Source: an uncultured Clostridia bacterium
Lineage (GTDB): Bacteria > Bacillota > Clostridia > Christensenellales > DTU072
Reading direction: 5' to 3'
NCBI GenBank assembly: GCA_944372095.1
Contig: CALVYG010000002.1
Span: 39,833-103,832, forward strand
DNA length: 64,000 nt
Positions 44,219 to 53,504 of the stretch are shown piece by piece. The notes beneath the pieces are model-generated. The model saw only the letters and a program-made list of their open reading frames with translations, did not search any database and was not told the origin of the DNA. Position numbers and translations under genes: made by a program. Position 1 is the first letter of the stretch; the number at the start of each line of letters is the position of its first letter.

Positions 44219-45463
44219 TTATTGCGTTACCTCAATCCACATATTGTCCAACGCTTCGTTGTACTTTCCGAGGTCCATCATTACCGCACAACGGGAAAGC
44301 GTTGCTTCCGACGGGAACATCATTTCGAGATACATTTCCTTGAATCCGTCATACGCTCCCGCGAAAAATCCGTCTTCGTCGCTTTCAAGGTCGGCTTTGT
44401 ATTGGTCCGCCGCCGCTTTTACCGCCGTTGTAGAACCCACATAGTCCATACATTCGTACGCTACCGACGTTTCGCACAGATATTGAATAAAATAATTTGC
44501 CGCTTTTTCGTTTTTCGCATATTTCGGAATGGCAAACCCGTCTATCCATACGTTGCTTCCTTCCTTGGGAACGATATAACATAAATCTTTGCTTCCGGCC
44601 GTATCTCCGTTCATTATATATCCCGCGTCACAGCTCCAAAACAATCCGAAATACCCTTCCTCTGAATTACGAAGCATATCGTCCTTTCCGGAATCCACTT
44701 CGTAATCGTAAACGTAATTTCTCTGAGCCGTAAGCTGAGTTTTGGCTGCTGCAATCGTTGCGTCGCTCGCTTCGGTGAATATATCCGAAAGCAACGCCTG
44801 ATATTCCGCCGTCGTATAATCGGTAAAATTCTTGCTTGCAGTCGCAAGTTCGTTTCTCTTATCATACAGTAACGCTACCGTATAAGCGTCTCTCGCGCTG
44901 TCTTTCATAAATATTTTATCTTTGTTCGCCGCGTCCCAGAACGCTTCCCAGGTAGTGTATTTCGCTGCTTCCGCGGAAGATATTCCCGCCGTGCCGTCGC
45001 TCTTTGTGTTGAACATTATTCCTAGCGTACCCCATACATACGGCATACTGTAAGCAAATTCGCCGTCGTATGACGATTTCACCATCGTAACAATACTCGG
45101 ATTCATCGCCTTATTCAATACTTCGAGCGTTTCGTCCGATAATTTCAGAAGCAATCCTTCGCTTTTCATTCTTTGAATCATATAATCGGACGGACAAATC
45201 AAATCGTAATCGTCATGCTTACGCGCCACCCACGTATAAAGATTTTCGTTGGTATCGAATTCGTCGTAATCTATAACGACGTCTTCCCCGGTCTTTTCTT
45301 TGTACCACTCAACGAACCCTTCGTATGTTTCTTTCGACATATATTCGCCCCAGTTCGCAATACGCAGGGTTTTGCTTCTGTCGCCGCTGCATCCGACGAA
45401 CACCGCAAGAAGCGTTCCGATAATCGCTATAAGCATTATCAGCGTTATAATTTTTCTTTTCAT
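44219..45463 (-). CDS. potD: Spermidine/putrescine ABC transporter substrate-binding lipoprotein
   Basis: 414 residues with a lipobox (LAVFVGC, ~residue 25). LRIANWGEYMSKETYEGF, YDEFDTNENLY, DLICPSDYMIQRM and YSMPYVWGTLGIMFNTK are characteristic of PotD/PotF, and a C-terminal YNEALDNMWIEV is present. It captures polyamine outside the cell and delivers it to PotBC. A loop around residues 190-240 (KNFTDYTTAEYQALL...) is longer than in E. coli PotD. GGGAGGT precedes ATG 45463, and potC ends 5 nt upstream. Confidence 0.92.
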   Translation of the reverse strand: MKRKIITLIMLIAIIGTLLAVFVGCSGDRSKTLRIANWGEYMSKETYEGFVEWYKEKTGEDVVIDYDEFDTNENLYTWVARKHDDYDLICPSDYMIQRMKSEGLLLKLSDETLEVLNKAMNPSIVTMVKSSYDGEFAYSMPYVWGTLGIMFNTKSDGTAGISSAEAAKYTTWEAFWDAANKDKIFMKDSARDAYTVALLYDKRNELATASKNFTDYTTAEYQALLSDIFTEASDATIAAAKTQLTAQRNYVYDYEVDSGKDDMLRNSEEGYFGLFWSCDAGYIMNGDTAGSKDLCYIVPKEGSNVWIDGFAIPKYAKNEKAANYFIQYLCETSVAYECMDYVGSTTAVKAAADQYKADLESDEDGFFAGAYDGFKEMYLEMMFPSEATLSRCAVMMDLGKYNEALDNMWIEVTQ

Positions 45464-45468
45464 TTTCT

Positions 45469-46287
45469 TTACCTCCCGATTAGTTTTTCCATTTGAATTT
45501 TTTTCTTTTCCGCTCTATGAGAAACAATGTTTATAGCGGCAAGCGCAGCCATCACCGCCACCATAATCAAGACCGACAGCGCCCTCAACACGGGCATAAT
45601 CCCTTTGACTTTCAATTTGTTGTATAAATATCTCGGAATAGTATCCACGCTGCTGCTGACAAGCGTCGAAATGGTAAAATCGTCCAGACTAATCGTAAAC
45701 GCAAGCGCAAATCCGGCGACAATGCCCGGCAGAAGCTGCGGTAAAATAATTGTAATAATTGCCCGCAAAGGCGACGCGCCTAAATCCAGTCCCGCTTCGT
45801 ATACGTTGGGATTAAGCTGACTCAGCCTCGGAAGAACGCTCATCACCACATAAGGCGTACATATTACCGTGTGCGCGAGTATAAGCGTGACGTATTCGTT
45901 CGGAATTACTATGACGAATAAGAACAGCAGCATAAATCCGACCGCGGTCACGATATCCGCATTAACCATTGTTATCTGATTAACCCCTTCCATAATCATT
46001 TTCGGAACTTTGCGTAAATGGTGGATACCGATACTTGCCATAGTTCCCAGAATCACCGCCAGAGCCGACGCCGCCACGCCTATTATTATCGTATTTTTCA
46101 ACGCTTCCATAATCTGCGAATCGTTGAATAAATCCTTATAGAGTTCGAGACTGAACCCGTTCCATACGCCTATTGTCGTCGAATCGGTAAAAGAATATAC
46201 CGTAAGTATCGCAACCGGCAGGTACGTTATTATTATCATTATCACCAGGAAAATCACGCTTACTATAACGCCGCTTTTACTTTTCAC
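45469..46287 (-). CDS. potC: Spermidine/putrescine ABC transporter permease PotC
   Basis: 272 residues, six membrane helices, binding-protein-dependent permease fold. The EAA loop is EAGLDLGASPLRAIITIILPQLLPGI (in two parts, ~168-193), and FTISLDDFTIS is typical of PotC. GTG 46287 has GGGAGGT 8 nt upstream and overlaps the potB stop. Confidence 0.92.
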   Translation of the reverse strand: MKSKSGVIVSVIFLVIMIIITYLPVAILTVYSFTDSTTIGVWNGFSLELYKDLFNDSQIMEALKNTIIIGVAASALAVILGTMASIGIHHLRKVPKMIMEGVNQITMVNADIVTAVGFMLLFLFVIVIPNEYVTLILAHTVICTPYVVMSVLPRLSQLNPNVYEAGLDLGASPLRAIITIILPQLLPGIVAGFALAFTISLDDFTISTLVSSSVDTIPRYLYNKLKVKGIMPVLRALSVLIMVAVMAALAAINIVSHRAEKKKIQMEKLIGR

Positions 46288-47105
46288 GATACCGTACCTC
46301 CCGTTTTAACGGTTTTCCCGCGAGTAATTAAATTGGATATAACGGTTGAAAGCAGAATGAGCACCAGCAAAGCGAGAGCAAGCGCGCTTCCCGAATTGTA
46401 ATATCCTTTTTCAAAATAGGTATAAACGATATTTCCGAAAAGTTTCCCGTCCATAAAAGCGGCGTTGCCGCCGTCTTTACCGAGAATATCGTAAACCGCA
46501 AAAGAAGACACGGTGGGCATAAACACCATCAGTACGCCGCTAACTATCCCCGGCACGGAAAGAGGCAGTCTTACTTTAAGAAACGTTTCGAGCGGCGACG
46601 CGCCGAGGTCCGCGCTCGCTTCCAGCACTCCCTTGTCCATATCCGTAAGAATCGTATATATCGGCAAAAGCATAAACGGAAAGAAATCGTATACCATTCC
46701 TATAAGCGTAAGCATAAATCCTCTTTCCATTCCCGCTATGTCACCGAAAAACAATTTAACCGCATAAATCCTTAAAAGAGAATTTATCCACATCGGCAGA
46801 ATGAAAACCATAAGCAGCACCGTACGCCTGCTCGCCTTGATTTTAGTAAGCGCAAGCGCTGTCGGATACGCAAGGATTAAACACAGCACCGTTGTCAGAA
46901 ACGCTATTATCAGGCTCCTTGCCATCGTTATCCAGGTACCCTTATCCGAAAATTTATTAAAACTTTCGAGTGAAAACGCTCCCGACGCGTCGGTAAACGC
47001 GTATATGAGAATAAGTATAAGCGGTACTATTACGAAAACTATGCTCACCGCCATATACGGAAAAGCAAGGTATCCCCTGTGAAATCTGAGTTTAAGCTTT
47101 TTCAT
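46284..47105 (-). CDS. potB: Spermidine/putrescine ABC transporter permease PotB
   Basis: 273 residues with six membrane helices. The EAA loop is LEASADLGASPLETFLKVRLPLSVPGIV (around residue 180), and the first periplasmic part (TDASGAFSLESFNKF) is typical of PotB. ATG 47105 is preceded by GAGGACG inside the end of potA; the start at 47129 in the same frame has no support. With PotC it forms the membrane channel energised by PotA. Confidence 0.92.
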   Translation of the reverse strand: MKKLKLRFHRGYLAFPYMAVSIVFVIVPLILILIYAFTDASGAFSLESFNKFSDKGTWITMARSLIIAFLTTVLCLILAYPTALALTKIKASRRTVLLMVFILPMWINSLLRIYAVKLFFGDIAGMERGFMLTLIGMVYDFFPFMLLPIYTILTDMDKGVLEASADLGASPLETFLKVRLPLSVPGIVSGVLMVFMPTVSSFAVYDILGKDGGNAAFMDGKLFGNIVYTYFEKGYYNSGSALALALLVLILLSTVISNLITRGKTVKTGGTVS

Positions 47106-48507
47106 CTTCGTCCTCGACCTTTTCCACAATCATTTTTTCTTTATCGATTTTCACGCCGACGCGGTCGTTATTGTCCCATTCGTCCTGCGTATCGATATAA
47201 AAGTCTTCGTCGGTATCGGTGTATATCTGTACCTGATAATAATTTCCTTTATATAAAGACTGCGTGACGTTGGCTCCGATTACTCCGTCCTCTTCGTCGT
47301 CTGTAAGCGTTACCGCGTCAAATCCGATACTTATTTTTACGCGGTCGCCTTTTTCCAATCCGTTTTTATTGTCGAACTCGAATTCTCCTCCGCAGAACGT
47401 TACCGTGTTCTCCGACGTCACTTCTCCGTAAAATTCGTTTACCGAACGGAGTTTCTTCATGATATGAATTCCGTTTGGCTTTATTCCCAGCCTTACAGCA
47501 GTACCGATTTTCTGTTCTTTCGTCGATTGAACGGTAAATTCGTACCCGTTGGCTTCGATTTCCATTTCGTAATATGTTCCCTTGAACACGGAACGCAGTA
47601 CCGTCCCGTCGAATTGTCCTTTTTCGCTGTCGCTTGCGTATATGTTTATATCCTCGGGGCGTATGACAAGGTCAACTTTCTCGTTTTTCTCAAACCCTTT
47701 ATCCATACATTCGAGTTCTTCTCCGAGGAAGCATACTCTGTAATCCCTCGGCATTATTCCGCTGATAATATTGCTTTCACCGATAAAGTTTGCGACAAAG
47801 GCGTTACTCGGTTCGTCGTAAACCTTTTTCGGCGTACCGATTTGCTGAATGACTCCGTCGTTCATAACCACCACGACGTCGCTCATCGTAAGAGCTTCTT
47901 CCTGGTCGTGCGTTACGTACACGAAAGTTATTCCCAGACGGTTATGCATTGAAATAAGTTCGCTCTGCATTTCCTTTCTCATTTTAAGGTCGAGAGCGCC
48001 GAGAGGTTCGTCTAGAAGAAGCACCGACGGCTCGCAAACCAACGCCCGCGCTATCGCCACTCTTTGCTGCTGTCCTCCCGATAAACTCGTTACGTTTCTG
48101 TGGTCGTATCCTTCAAGTCCCACAAGTTTCAATGCCGACGTAACTTTTTCTTTTATTACCGCTTTATCGAGTTTTTTTATTTTCAACCCGTACGCGACGT
48201 TTTTATATACGTTAAGGTGCGGAAAAAGCGCGTAACGCTGAAATACCGTATTTACCGGTCTTTTATACGGAGGGACATCGGTCATTTCCGCTCCCTCGAT
48301 ATAAACTTTTCCTTCCGTCGGTTTTTCAAATCCCGCGATTATCCGAAGCAACGTCGTCTTTCCGCACCCGCTCGGTCCGAGCAAGGTAACGAACTGCCCT
48401 TTCCTTATGCCGAGACTGAGGTTGTCTATAACCGTCACTCCGTCAAATACCTTTGTTATACCGTTGACTTCGATTATCTTCTCGATTTTTTTCTGCGCAA
48501 TACTCAT
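47092..48507 (-). CDS. potA: Spermidine/putrescine ABC transporter ATP-binding protein with extended C-terminus
   Basis: 471 residues, about 100 more than usual PotA. The ATPase domain is complete: LLGPSGCGKTTLLRIIAG (Walker A), SLSGGQQQRVAIARAL (signature), LLLDEPLGALD (Walker B) and VTHDQEEAL (switch His). After it come two TOBE-like repeats (FKGTYYEMEIEANG ~310 and YKGNYYQVQIYTDT ~430) instead of the normal single regulatory domain. ATG 48507 is chosen (AGG 5 nt upstream); a GTG two codons earlier is possible. It overlaps potB and follows the XRE regulator gene by 22 nt. Confidence 0.92.
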   Translation of the reverse strand: MSIAQKKIEKIIEVNGITKVFDGVTVIDNLSLGIRKGQFVTLLGPSGCGKTTLLRIIAGFEKPTEGKVYIEGAEMTDVPPYKRPVNTVFQRYALFPHLNVYKNVAYGLKIKKLDKAVIKEKVTSALKLVGLEGYDHRNVTSLSGGQQQRVAIARALVCEPSVLLLDEPLGALDLKMRKEMQSELISMHNRLGITFVYVTHDQEEALTMSDVVVVMNDGVIQQIGTPKKVYDEPSNAFVANFIGESNIISGIMPRDYRVCFLGEELECMDKGFEKNEKVDLVIRPEDINIYASDSEKGQFDGTVLRSVFKGTYYEMEIEANGYEFTVQSTKEQKIGTAVRLGIKPNGIHIMKKLRSVNEFYGEVTSENTVTFCGGEFEFDNKNGLEKGDRVKISIGFDAVTLTDDEEDGVIGANVTQSLYKGNYYQVQIYTDTDEDFYIDTQDEWDNNDRVGVKIDKEKMIVEKVEDEDEKA

Positions 48508-48529
48508 ATGCACCTCATCGTTTGTTTGC

Positions 48530-49063
48530 TTAAAAATTGGGCGGGCAGGAAATCCATAAAACTTTTGATTTTCCGTCCGTTACGTTTTCTATCGAATGTT
48601 TCTTATCGGCTTTGAAATAGAAAGTTTCCCCTTCTTCTGCGGTAAAACTTCTCTTGCCTACGGTAAGTTTTATTTTCCCCGACACGACGTATCCGAATTC
48701 TTCCCCTTCGTGAGGCATATCGGTTTCTTTCGCGCCTTTTTCGTTCAGTACGAGCATAATCGGTTCCATCGCGTTTTTCTGCGCCGACGGCACAAGCCAG
48801 GTCGTTACGCTGTCGCCGTAATCCTTGCTGAAATAATCTTCCTTTCGGAATACCAGAGGTTCGCTCTCTTCGTTATGAAAAAATTCTCCGAGATTGCTCC
48901 CCAGAACTACCAATATGTCGTTCAGCGTGTCTATCGAAGGATTTACCACGTTGTTTTCCAACTGACTTATAAACCCTTTCGTAATCTCGCATCTGTCGGC
49001 AAGTTCTTCCTGCGTAAGATTGTTTTTCAGCCTTAACGCCTTGACTTTTATCCCTATATCCAT
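48530..49063 (-). CDS. XRE-family regulator with cupin domain (PuuR-like)
   Basis: 177 residues. The N-terminal helix-turn-helix is at ~8-62 (LRLKNNLTQEELADRCEITKGFISQLEN). A C-terminal cupin lies at ~105-175 (HEGEEFGYVVSGKIKL ... FYFKADKKHSIEN). This architecture, upstream of polyamine transport genes, is that of PuuR-like regulators that sense a small molecule in the cupin. It probably controls the pot operon it heads, by inference from position. GGGGAG lies 9 nt before ATG 49063. Confidence 0.9.
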   Translation of the reverse strand: MDIGIKVKALRLKNNLTQEELADRCEITKGFISQLENNVVNPSIDTLNDILVVLGSNLGEFFHNEESEPLVFRKEDYFSKDYGDSVTTWLVPSAQKNAMEPIMLVLNEKGAKETDMPHEGEEFGYVVSGKIKLTVGKRSFTAEEGETFYFKADKKHSIENVTDGKSKVLWISCPPNF

Positions 49064-49207
49064 ATATTTCCGCTCCCCGTATCCTGTCTTCCGTTCCTCT
49101 CTCCGCTTGCGTAATCACGTCTTTGCGGAGTTTAGTATATGTAAACAGCGCGTTTTTGTATTCTATCCGTACTAAATTAAAAGTTTATTTTTTCTAAACA
49201 CTATGCA

Positions 49208-49236
49208 ATTATATAAAACCCCCACCCCCTTGTCAA
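49208..49236 (-). promoter_or_regulatory. Consensus promoter of the XRE-pot operon
   Basis: TTGACA (49231-49236), 17 nt, TATAAT (49208-49213) on the minus strand. The spacer is unusually G-rich (GGGGGTGGGGG). The ~140-nt leader to ATG 49063 is the likely place for autoregulation, but no clear operator was found. The gene-free stretch 49064-49407 holds only this promoter, the leader and the terminator at 49300. Confidence 0.85.
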
Positions 49237-49299
49237 ACGTTTAATAATATTTTTTACGCATTTTACCTATTTTTTTCCGCTTCGCGAAAACTTTTCCGA

Positions 49300-49327
49300 A
49301 AACAAAAACCAACCGCTATGCGGTTGG
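49300..49327 (-). terminator. Terminator after the small protein gene
   Basis: Arms CCAACCGC and GCGGTTGG (49309-49327, loop of 3 nt) followed on the minus strand by TTTTTGTTTT. It ends the 53379-49408 operon. Confidence 0.8.
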
Positions 49328-49407
49328 ATTGAATTTTTAGTTTTAAGAAAATTTCGTTTAGCCGAACAAATCCGAAAATAACGGATTCCGCAATATAAAA
49401 AAGCTAT

Positions 49408-49686
49408 TCATACATCGCTCGAAGCGTCCTCGTAACCTTTACCCGATACCTTCCCTTCCGCTCCGTTTTCTTTGAGAAATTCAAGCACTCCGTTTCCCTG
49501 CGAGAACTTTGCCGTCAGGAACTTGACAAGGTCGGTTCCGCCTTTTAAGCCCAATTTGTTTATAAGTTCCGACGTTTCGTTCCCGTCAACAATATAATCG
49601 AAATAATGCCTTACCGTTCCGCCGTAATATTCGACGTGTATAAGCAAACTGCCGTCTTCATAAAAAAATTCCGAATAACCGTTCAT
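49408..49686 (-). CDS. Small protein of unknown function (92 residues)
   Basis: 92 residues, acidic, no signal peptide or membrane helix. It begins MNGYSEFFYEDGSLLIHVEYYGG and contains an alternating hydrophobic pattern suggesting a small beta-rich domain, then a helical FLTAKFSQGNGVLEFLKENG. No family is recognised. It starts 4 nt after the HtrA-like protease stop and shares its transcript, with a terminator at 49300, so it is a credible gene. Confidence 0.65.
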   Translation of the reverse strand: MNGYSEFFYEDGSLLIHVEYYGGTVRHYFDYIVDGNETSELINKLGLKGGTDLVKFLTAKFSQGNGVLEFLKENGAEGKVSGKGYEDASSDV

Positions 49687-49690
49687 AATA

Positions 49691-51703
49691 TCAGTCCGCG
49701 TAAGCCATTTCTTTCTCGGTAATGTGAAGCGTAACGGAAATCAATTCGCCGTTCCTTTCGATTTCAAAAACGATATCGTCGCCGATTCCCGCGCCCATAA
49801 CAGCGTCGGTAAGAGTATAAATATGAATAACGTCTTTCTTTTCGCCGTTACCTACTTGAATCGATTTGATAAAATCCCCTTTAAGGAATTTTCCGTCGCT
49901 GACCGAACCCTCCGTCGTTGCATCAATACAGATATTTTCAATCACTACCGCTCCGCCCGTCGTTTCGTCTATTTTCGCTTCCGAGGAATAAACGTACACC
50001 GTCATTCCGACCAACGGTCTGTAAAGTTTATGTTTAATTGACGGATTTTGCGCATATTGGGAAAGAATGTTCCCGGCAATCGTCACCGCAACGTTCGACG
50101 GTATCGCATATCCTATTCCTTCGTCTTTGGATTCCGTTCTTTTCGCGCAGACAATACCGACAAGTTTCCCGTCGGAATCGAAAAGCCCTCCGCCGCTGTT
50201 TCCGGGGCTTACCGCCGCGTCAAATCTTATAACGCGTCTTGAAATAAAAGTGGAAGTACTGCCGATAGCAAGCGCAACGATATTTTCGCTCGGCATACTG
50301 ACTATCCCTTCCGTAACGGAAATTCCTTCCGCTTCCGCATTTCCCACCGCAATAATGTCTTCTCCGACATAAACGTAATCGCTGTCGGCAAATTCCGCCG
50401 CCCGCGCAATTGATTTTTTTATCAGTTCGCTTTCACGGATTTTCAGTACCGCTATATCGTACTGCTTGCTTCCTCCGATAAATTCCGCGGGTATTCCCAT
50501 TTCCAGTGCCGCTGTCTGAGAATTTGCCGATACTTCGCTTCCGTAAAGATATACTTTTATTTCGTTATAGTATTCGGTTTCCCCGTCCGACGCATAATCG
50601 TTATAAATAACGTGATAATTAGTCAGAATTATTGCGTCGCCCTTGTCTTTGTCGATAGAATAAATTACTCCCGAACCGACGCTCGCCATCATACTCGGAC
50701 CGGCTACCACGCTTACCGACGAAAGCAGTCCTTTCGTCACGTCGGATACGTCTTTTGCCGACGGCGCAAACAGTTTTACGAAATCGATATAACTGCCGTC
50801 GTAACCGTTCGAAATCATAAAATCGTAAAGCTCGCTTACCGTTAAATCGTATTCCGCGTCTTTCCCGTTGGTGACTTCATAAGTATAGAACGTATTATCG
50901 CTCATCCATATCGTATATGTGTCGATATTTCCTGCCGTAGCGGTCTTTTCGATTTTCAGTACCGCTCTTCCGTCCGTGCCGTTTGTAACGGTAAAATTGA
51001 AAGTCGAATTGTCGGCATAGGTTATTTTATAAACGTCCTGACCGTTCAGCGAAGAAACTTTCTCTATGGAAATTATTCCGTCGCCTTTATCGCCCTTTTC
51101 TCCTTGTATCCCGGAAGCGTTGACGCCCGTGTTTACTCCCCCGATATACCAGTATCCGTTTTTGATTTCGGGCGTTTCGCCCTTTTCTCCCTGCGCTCCG
51201 ATAAGTGAAGTAAGCCATTCCGTTTCCGAACCCGTATAACCGTTGTCTTTTGCCACTTCATACGCGCTGTCGCCTTTGAATGCCTCTATCAAATCCTGCA
51301 AAGTTCCCTCGAATCCGAGTTCCTTTGCAAGAGTGTATACGGTATTTATTCCTATTATGTTCTCTTGCGAAAAATTTTCAGAATAATAGAAATAAGTTTC
51401 CCCGTCTCGTTCTACCGATAAAATTTCGCCGTCAAGCGTTCCCGAAAAGAGTTTGTTCTCCCCTTTTCCGTCGTAAAAAGAAATCGCCGATTTATCGAAA
51501 GAATACAATCCTCTGTTATGAGAACTGTCCTCCCAGCGTTCCTTTCCGAGCGCGAACCAATCGTTTTTATCGGTTACGCCGTTATAATTTGCGTAAAAAA
51601 CGACATATTCCGCCCCTGTATCGGGAGCGGAACATCCTGCCGCTGACGCGGCGATTATCAAAAGCAACATACACGCTAACAGCGCAACTGTCTTGTTTTT
51701 CAA
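49691..51703 (-). CDS. HtrA/DegP-like trypsin-fold protease lipoprotein with collagen-like triplets
   Basis: 670 residues. Signal peptide with lipobox (AASAAGC, ~24). Residues ~150-215 contain Gly-x-y runs (GAQGEKGE, GIQGEKGDKGD), a short collagen-like spacer. The protease domain (~330-550) has the full triad: His in LTNYHVIY, Asp in YDIAVLKI and Ser in SPGNSGGGLF. A PDZ-like region follows (GDFIKSIQVG). Extracellular protein quality control or regulated proteolysis is expected from the S1C family. It is longer than DegP (~470) because of the ~300-residue N-terminal part. The start is TTG 51703, with AGAGG ~10 nt upstream; no ATG or GTG is nearby. Confidence 0.85.
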   Translation of the reverse strand: MKNKTVALLACMLLLIIAASAAGCSAPDTGAEYVVFYANYNGVTDKNDWFALGKERWEDSSHNRGLYSFDKSAISFYDGKGENKLFSGTLDGEILSVERDGETYFYYSENFSQENIIGINTVYTLAKELGFEGTLQDLIEAFKGDSAYEVAKDNGYTGSETEWLTSLIGAQGEKGETPEIKNGYWYIGGVNTGVNASGIQGEKGDKGDGIISIEKVSSLNGQDVYKITYADNSTFNFTVTNGTDGRAVLKIEKTATAGNIDTYTIWMSDNTFYTYEVTNGKDAEYDLTVSELYDFMISNGYDGSYIDFVKLFAPSAKDVSDVTKGLLSSVSVVAGPSMMASVGSGVIYSIDKDKGDAIILTNYHVIYNDYASDGETEYYNEIKVYLYGSEVSANSQTAALEMGIPAEFIGGSKQYDIAVLKIRESELIKKSIARAAEFADSDYVYVGEDIIAVGNAEAEGISVTEGIVSMPSENIVALAIGSTSTFISRRVIRFDAAVSPGNSGGGLFDSDGKLVGIVCAKRTESKDEGIGYAIPSNVAVTIAGNILSQYAQNPSIKHKLYRPLVGMTVYVYSSEAKIDETTGGAVVIENICIDATTEGSVSDGKFLKGDFIKSIQVGNGEKKDVIHIYTLTDAVMGAGIGDDIVFEIERNGELISVTLHITEKEMAYAD

Positions 51704-51753
51704 AACGTTATTACCTCTTTATCCGAAATTTCATCTGCTCTCGCAGTCGTTTT

Positions 51754-53379
51754 TCAGTTTCCGGGAATCGGCGAACGGAGCGCAAAGTGATAAACGCTGT
51801 CTATGCTGTTTGCGCAGGCTCTTTGCGTATCGTAATTCTGTCCGTAGTATTCCATTGACGAATTTGCCGATTTACTGCGGAGTACAAATTTATACCTACC
51901 CGATTTATCGGGGTCGATGACGAAATACCCCGTTTCTACCGTATTCACAAACGTCTTTAACCCGTTCAGACAGCTGCTCGGCGTTTTATAATCACGCGAT
52001 TCGTACAACAACTGCCCGTTGTTTGCAAACAACAAGAAAACGTACGGCGAATTTTTGCTCGTTTCGTCTATGCGCGTGATTTCCCATTTGCCTACCGCTC
52101 CGCTTCCTTCTTTTACGGATTTTATTACTTCTTTCGGTATCTCGTATTGAACGAATTTTGCCACAAAATCTTCTTCCGTTCTGTCTACAATCTGCGAGGA
52201 CGGCGCAAATCTTTTTACGCTTTCTATATTGTTTTTACAGGAACTTTCGGTTGAAAAACTTTCGCCTATGTATAAAAGCGTATTGCTTGTAGGACTCTTC
52301 AATATAAATTTATAATTCCTGAATTTATCGGCACGGATTGTAAATCTTCCCGCTTTTACCGCATCGATAAAGTTTTCTATCGCTTCACGGCAGCTTTCAA
52401 CAGATTTATACGATTTGCTTTCATACAACAACTGACCGTTGTTTGCAAGCAATAAATAGTTATATCCGCCTAAATCGGAATTGCATATTTCGAATTTGCC
52501 CGTTATTTTATTTTCCATGTTTCCTCCCGGTTGTTTTTCTTCTTTATGGTCAAAATTCACTTTATCGTTACTTGAAAGTACTATTCCCGGTTTTTCAAGC
52601 GGGTTGAACGTAGACCTTACGGGCTGATTATCCTCCGCTTTTTCTTCCTGTTTTGCCGCTACGGGTTTAGCCGTTTGCTTTTTAACCGCAGGTTTTTTTG
52701 CCGCTACGGAATTCTGAGTCTTCGGCGCAGCCTTGCGTACGGGTTTTTCCTCTTCGGATTTTTCTTCCGCAACAGGCTTTTCTTCCGCAACAACCGGAGC
52801 AACCTTTTCTTCTTTAATTTCCTCTTTTACCGGTTCTTCCGCCTTAACCTCTTCCTCTTTCGTATCGGGTTCAGCTTTTACTTCGTCCGCAACCGCTTCT
52901 TCTTTTTCTTCCTCTTTTACAGGCTCCTCTTCAACGGCTTCGGCTTGTTCTTCCGCTACTTCTTCTTTTTCCGACTCTGCCGTTTTAACGGTAAATATTT
53001 CTTCCTTTTCGGGTTTACTTTCAGGTTCATACTGTGCCGTTGAAATATAATCGTCCGTACCAACCGAATCCGCCGTAGCCGCGGCAGTTTCCTCTTCCGC
53101 TTCCGAAACCTCAACGCCCTCATCCGACGATGCCGCCGTTTCTGCCCCGCTTACGTCTATTGTTTCGTCTTTCGGGGCATAAACTCTTTTACCTTTTTTC
53201 ACAAGACGTGACGCAACAATCGATATAACCACAATCAACGCCGCCAAAATAACTATTGCCAGCAACAAATGCCAGAACGCAAGCTTAAACCCCGGTCCGA
53301 GGTCAACTTCTTTAAGCATAAAGTCAACAAATTTGTTACTTTCGCCGCCTTCCGTTGCGGCAAGAGCGAATAAATACAT
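51754..53379 (-). CDS. Membrane-anchored protein with acidic linker and four DUF1508 (YegP-like) repeats
   Basis: 541 residues. One transmembrane helix at ~30-55 (FWHLLLAIVILAALIVVISIV). Then about 200 residues of low-complexity Glu/Lys/Ala/Val/Pro sequence (EEKSEEEKPV-type). The C-terminal part holds four ~50-residue YegP/DUF1508-type units in two pairs. Units 1 and 3 carry LLANNGQLLYESKSYKSVESC and its near copy LFANNGQLLYESRDYKTPSSC; units 2 and 4 read FILKSPTSNTLLYIGESF and FVLRSKSANSSMEYYGQNY. DUF1508 is of unknown function and usually occurs in small soluble proteins. GGAGAGG precedes ATG 53379. It heads the operon with the HtrA-like protease. Confidence 0.8.
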   Translation of the reverse strand: MYLFALAATEGGESNKFVDFMLKEVDLGPGFKLAFWHLLLAIVILAALIVVISIVASRLVKKGKRVYAPKDETIDVSGAETAASSDEGVEVSEAEEETAAATADSVGTDDYISTAQYEPESKPEKEEIFTVKTAESEKEEVAEEQAEAVEEEPVKEEEKEEAVADEVKAEPDTKEEEVKAEEPVKEEIKEEKVAPVVAEEKPVAEEKSEEEKPVRKAAPKTQNSVAAKKPAVKKQTAKPVAAKQEEKAEDNQPVRSTFNPLEKPGIVLSSNDKVNFDHKEEKQPGGNMENKITGKFEICNSDLGGYNYLLLANNGQLLYESKSYKSVESCREAIENFIDAVKAGRFTIRADKFRNYKFILKSPTSNTLLYIGESFSTESSCKNNIESVKRFAPSSQIVDRTEEDFVAKFVQYEIPKEVIKSVKEGSGAVGKWEITRIDETSKNSPYVFLLFANNGQLLYESRDYKTPSSCLNGLKTFVNTVETGYFVIDPDKSGRYKFVLRSKSANSSMEYYGQNYDTQRACANSIDSVYHFALRSPIPGN

Positions 53380-53440
53380 AGTTCCTCTCCTCTCTGTCTT
53401 TATGTTTCTATTCCCGATTATATCAGAAAATACTTTTTAT

Positions 53441-53469
53441 ATTTTAATACATAAATATCATAATGTCAA
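53441..53469 (-). promoter_or_regulatory. Promoter of the DUF1508/HtrA operon
   Basis: TTGACA (53464-53469), 17 nt, TAAAAT (53441-53446) on the minus strand, with a leader of ~55 nt. Confidence 0.75.
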
Positions 53470-53504
53470 TTATTTTATATTTTGTCTTCAAATTTTGAGT
53501 ATTG

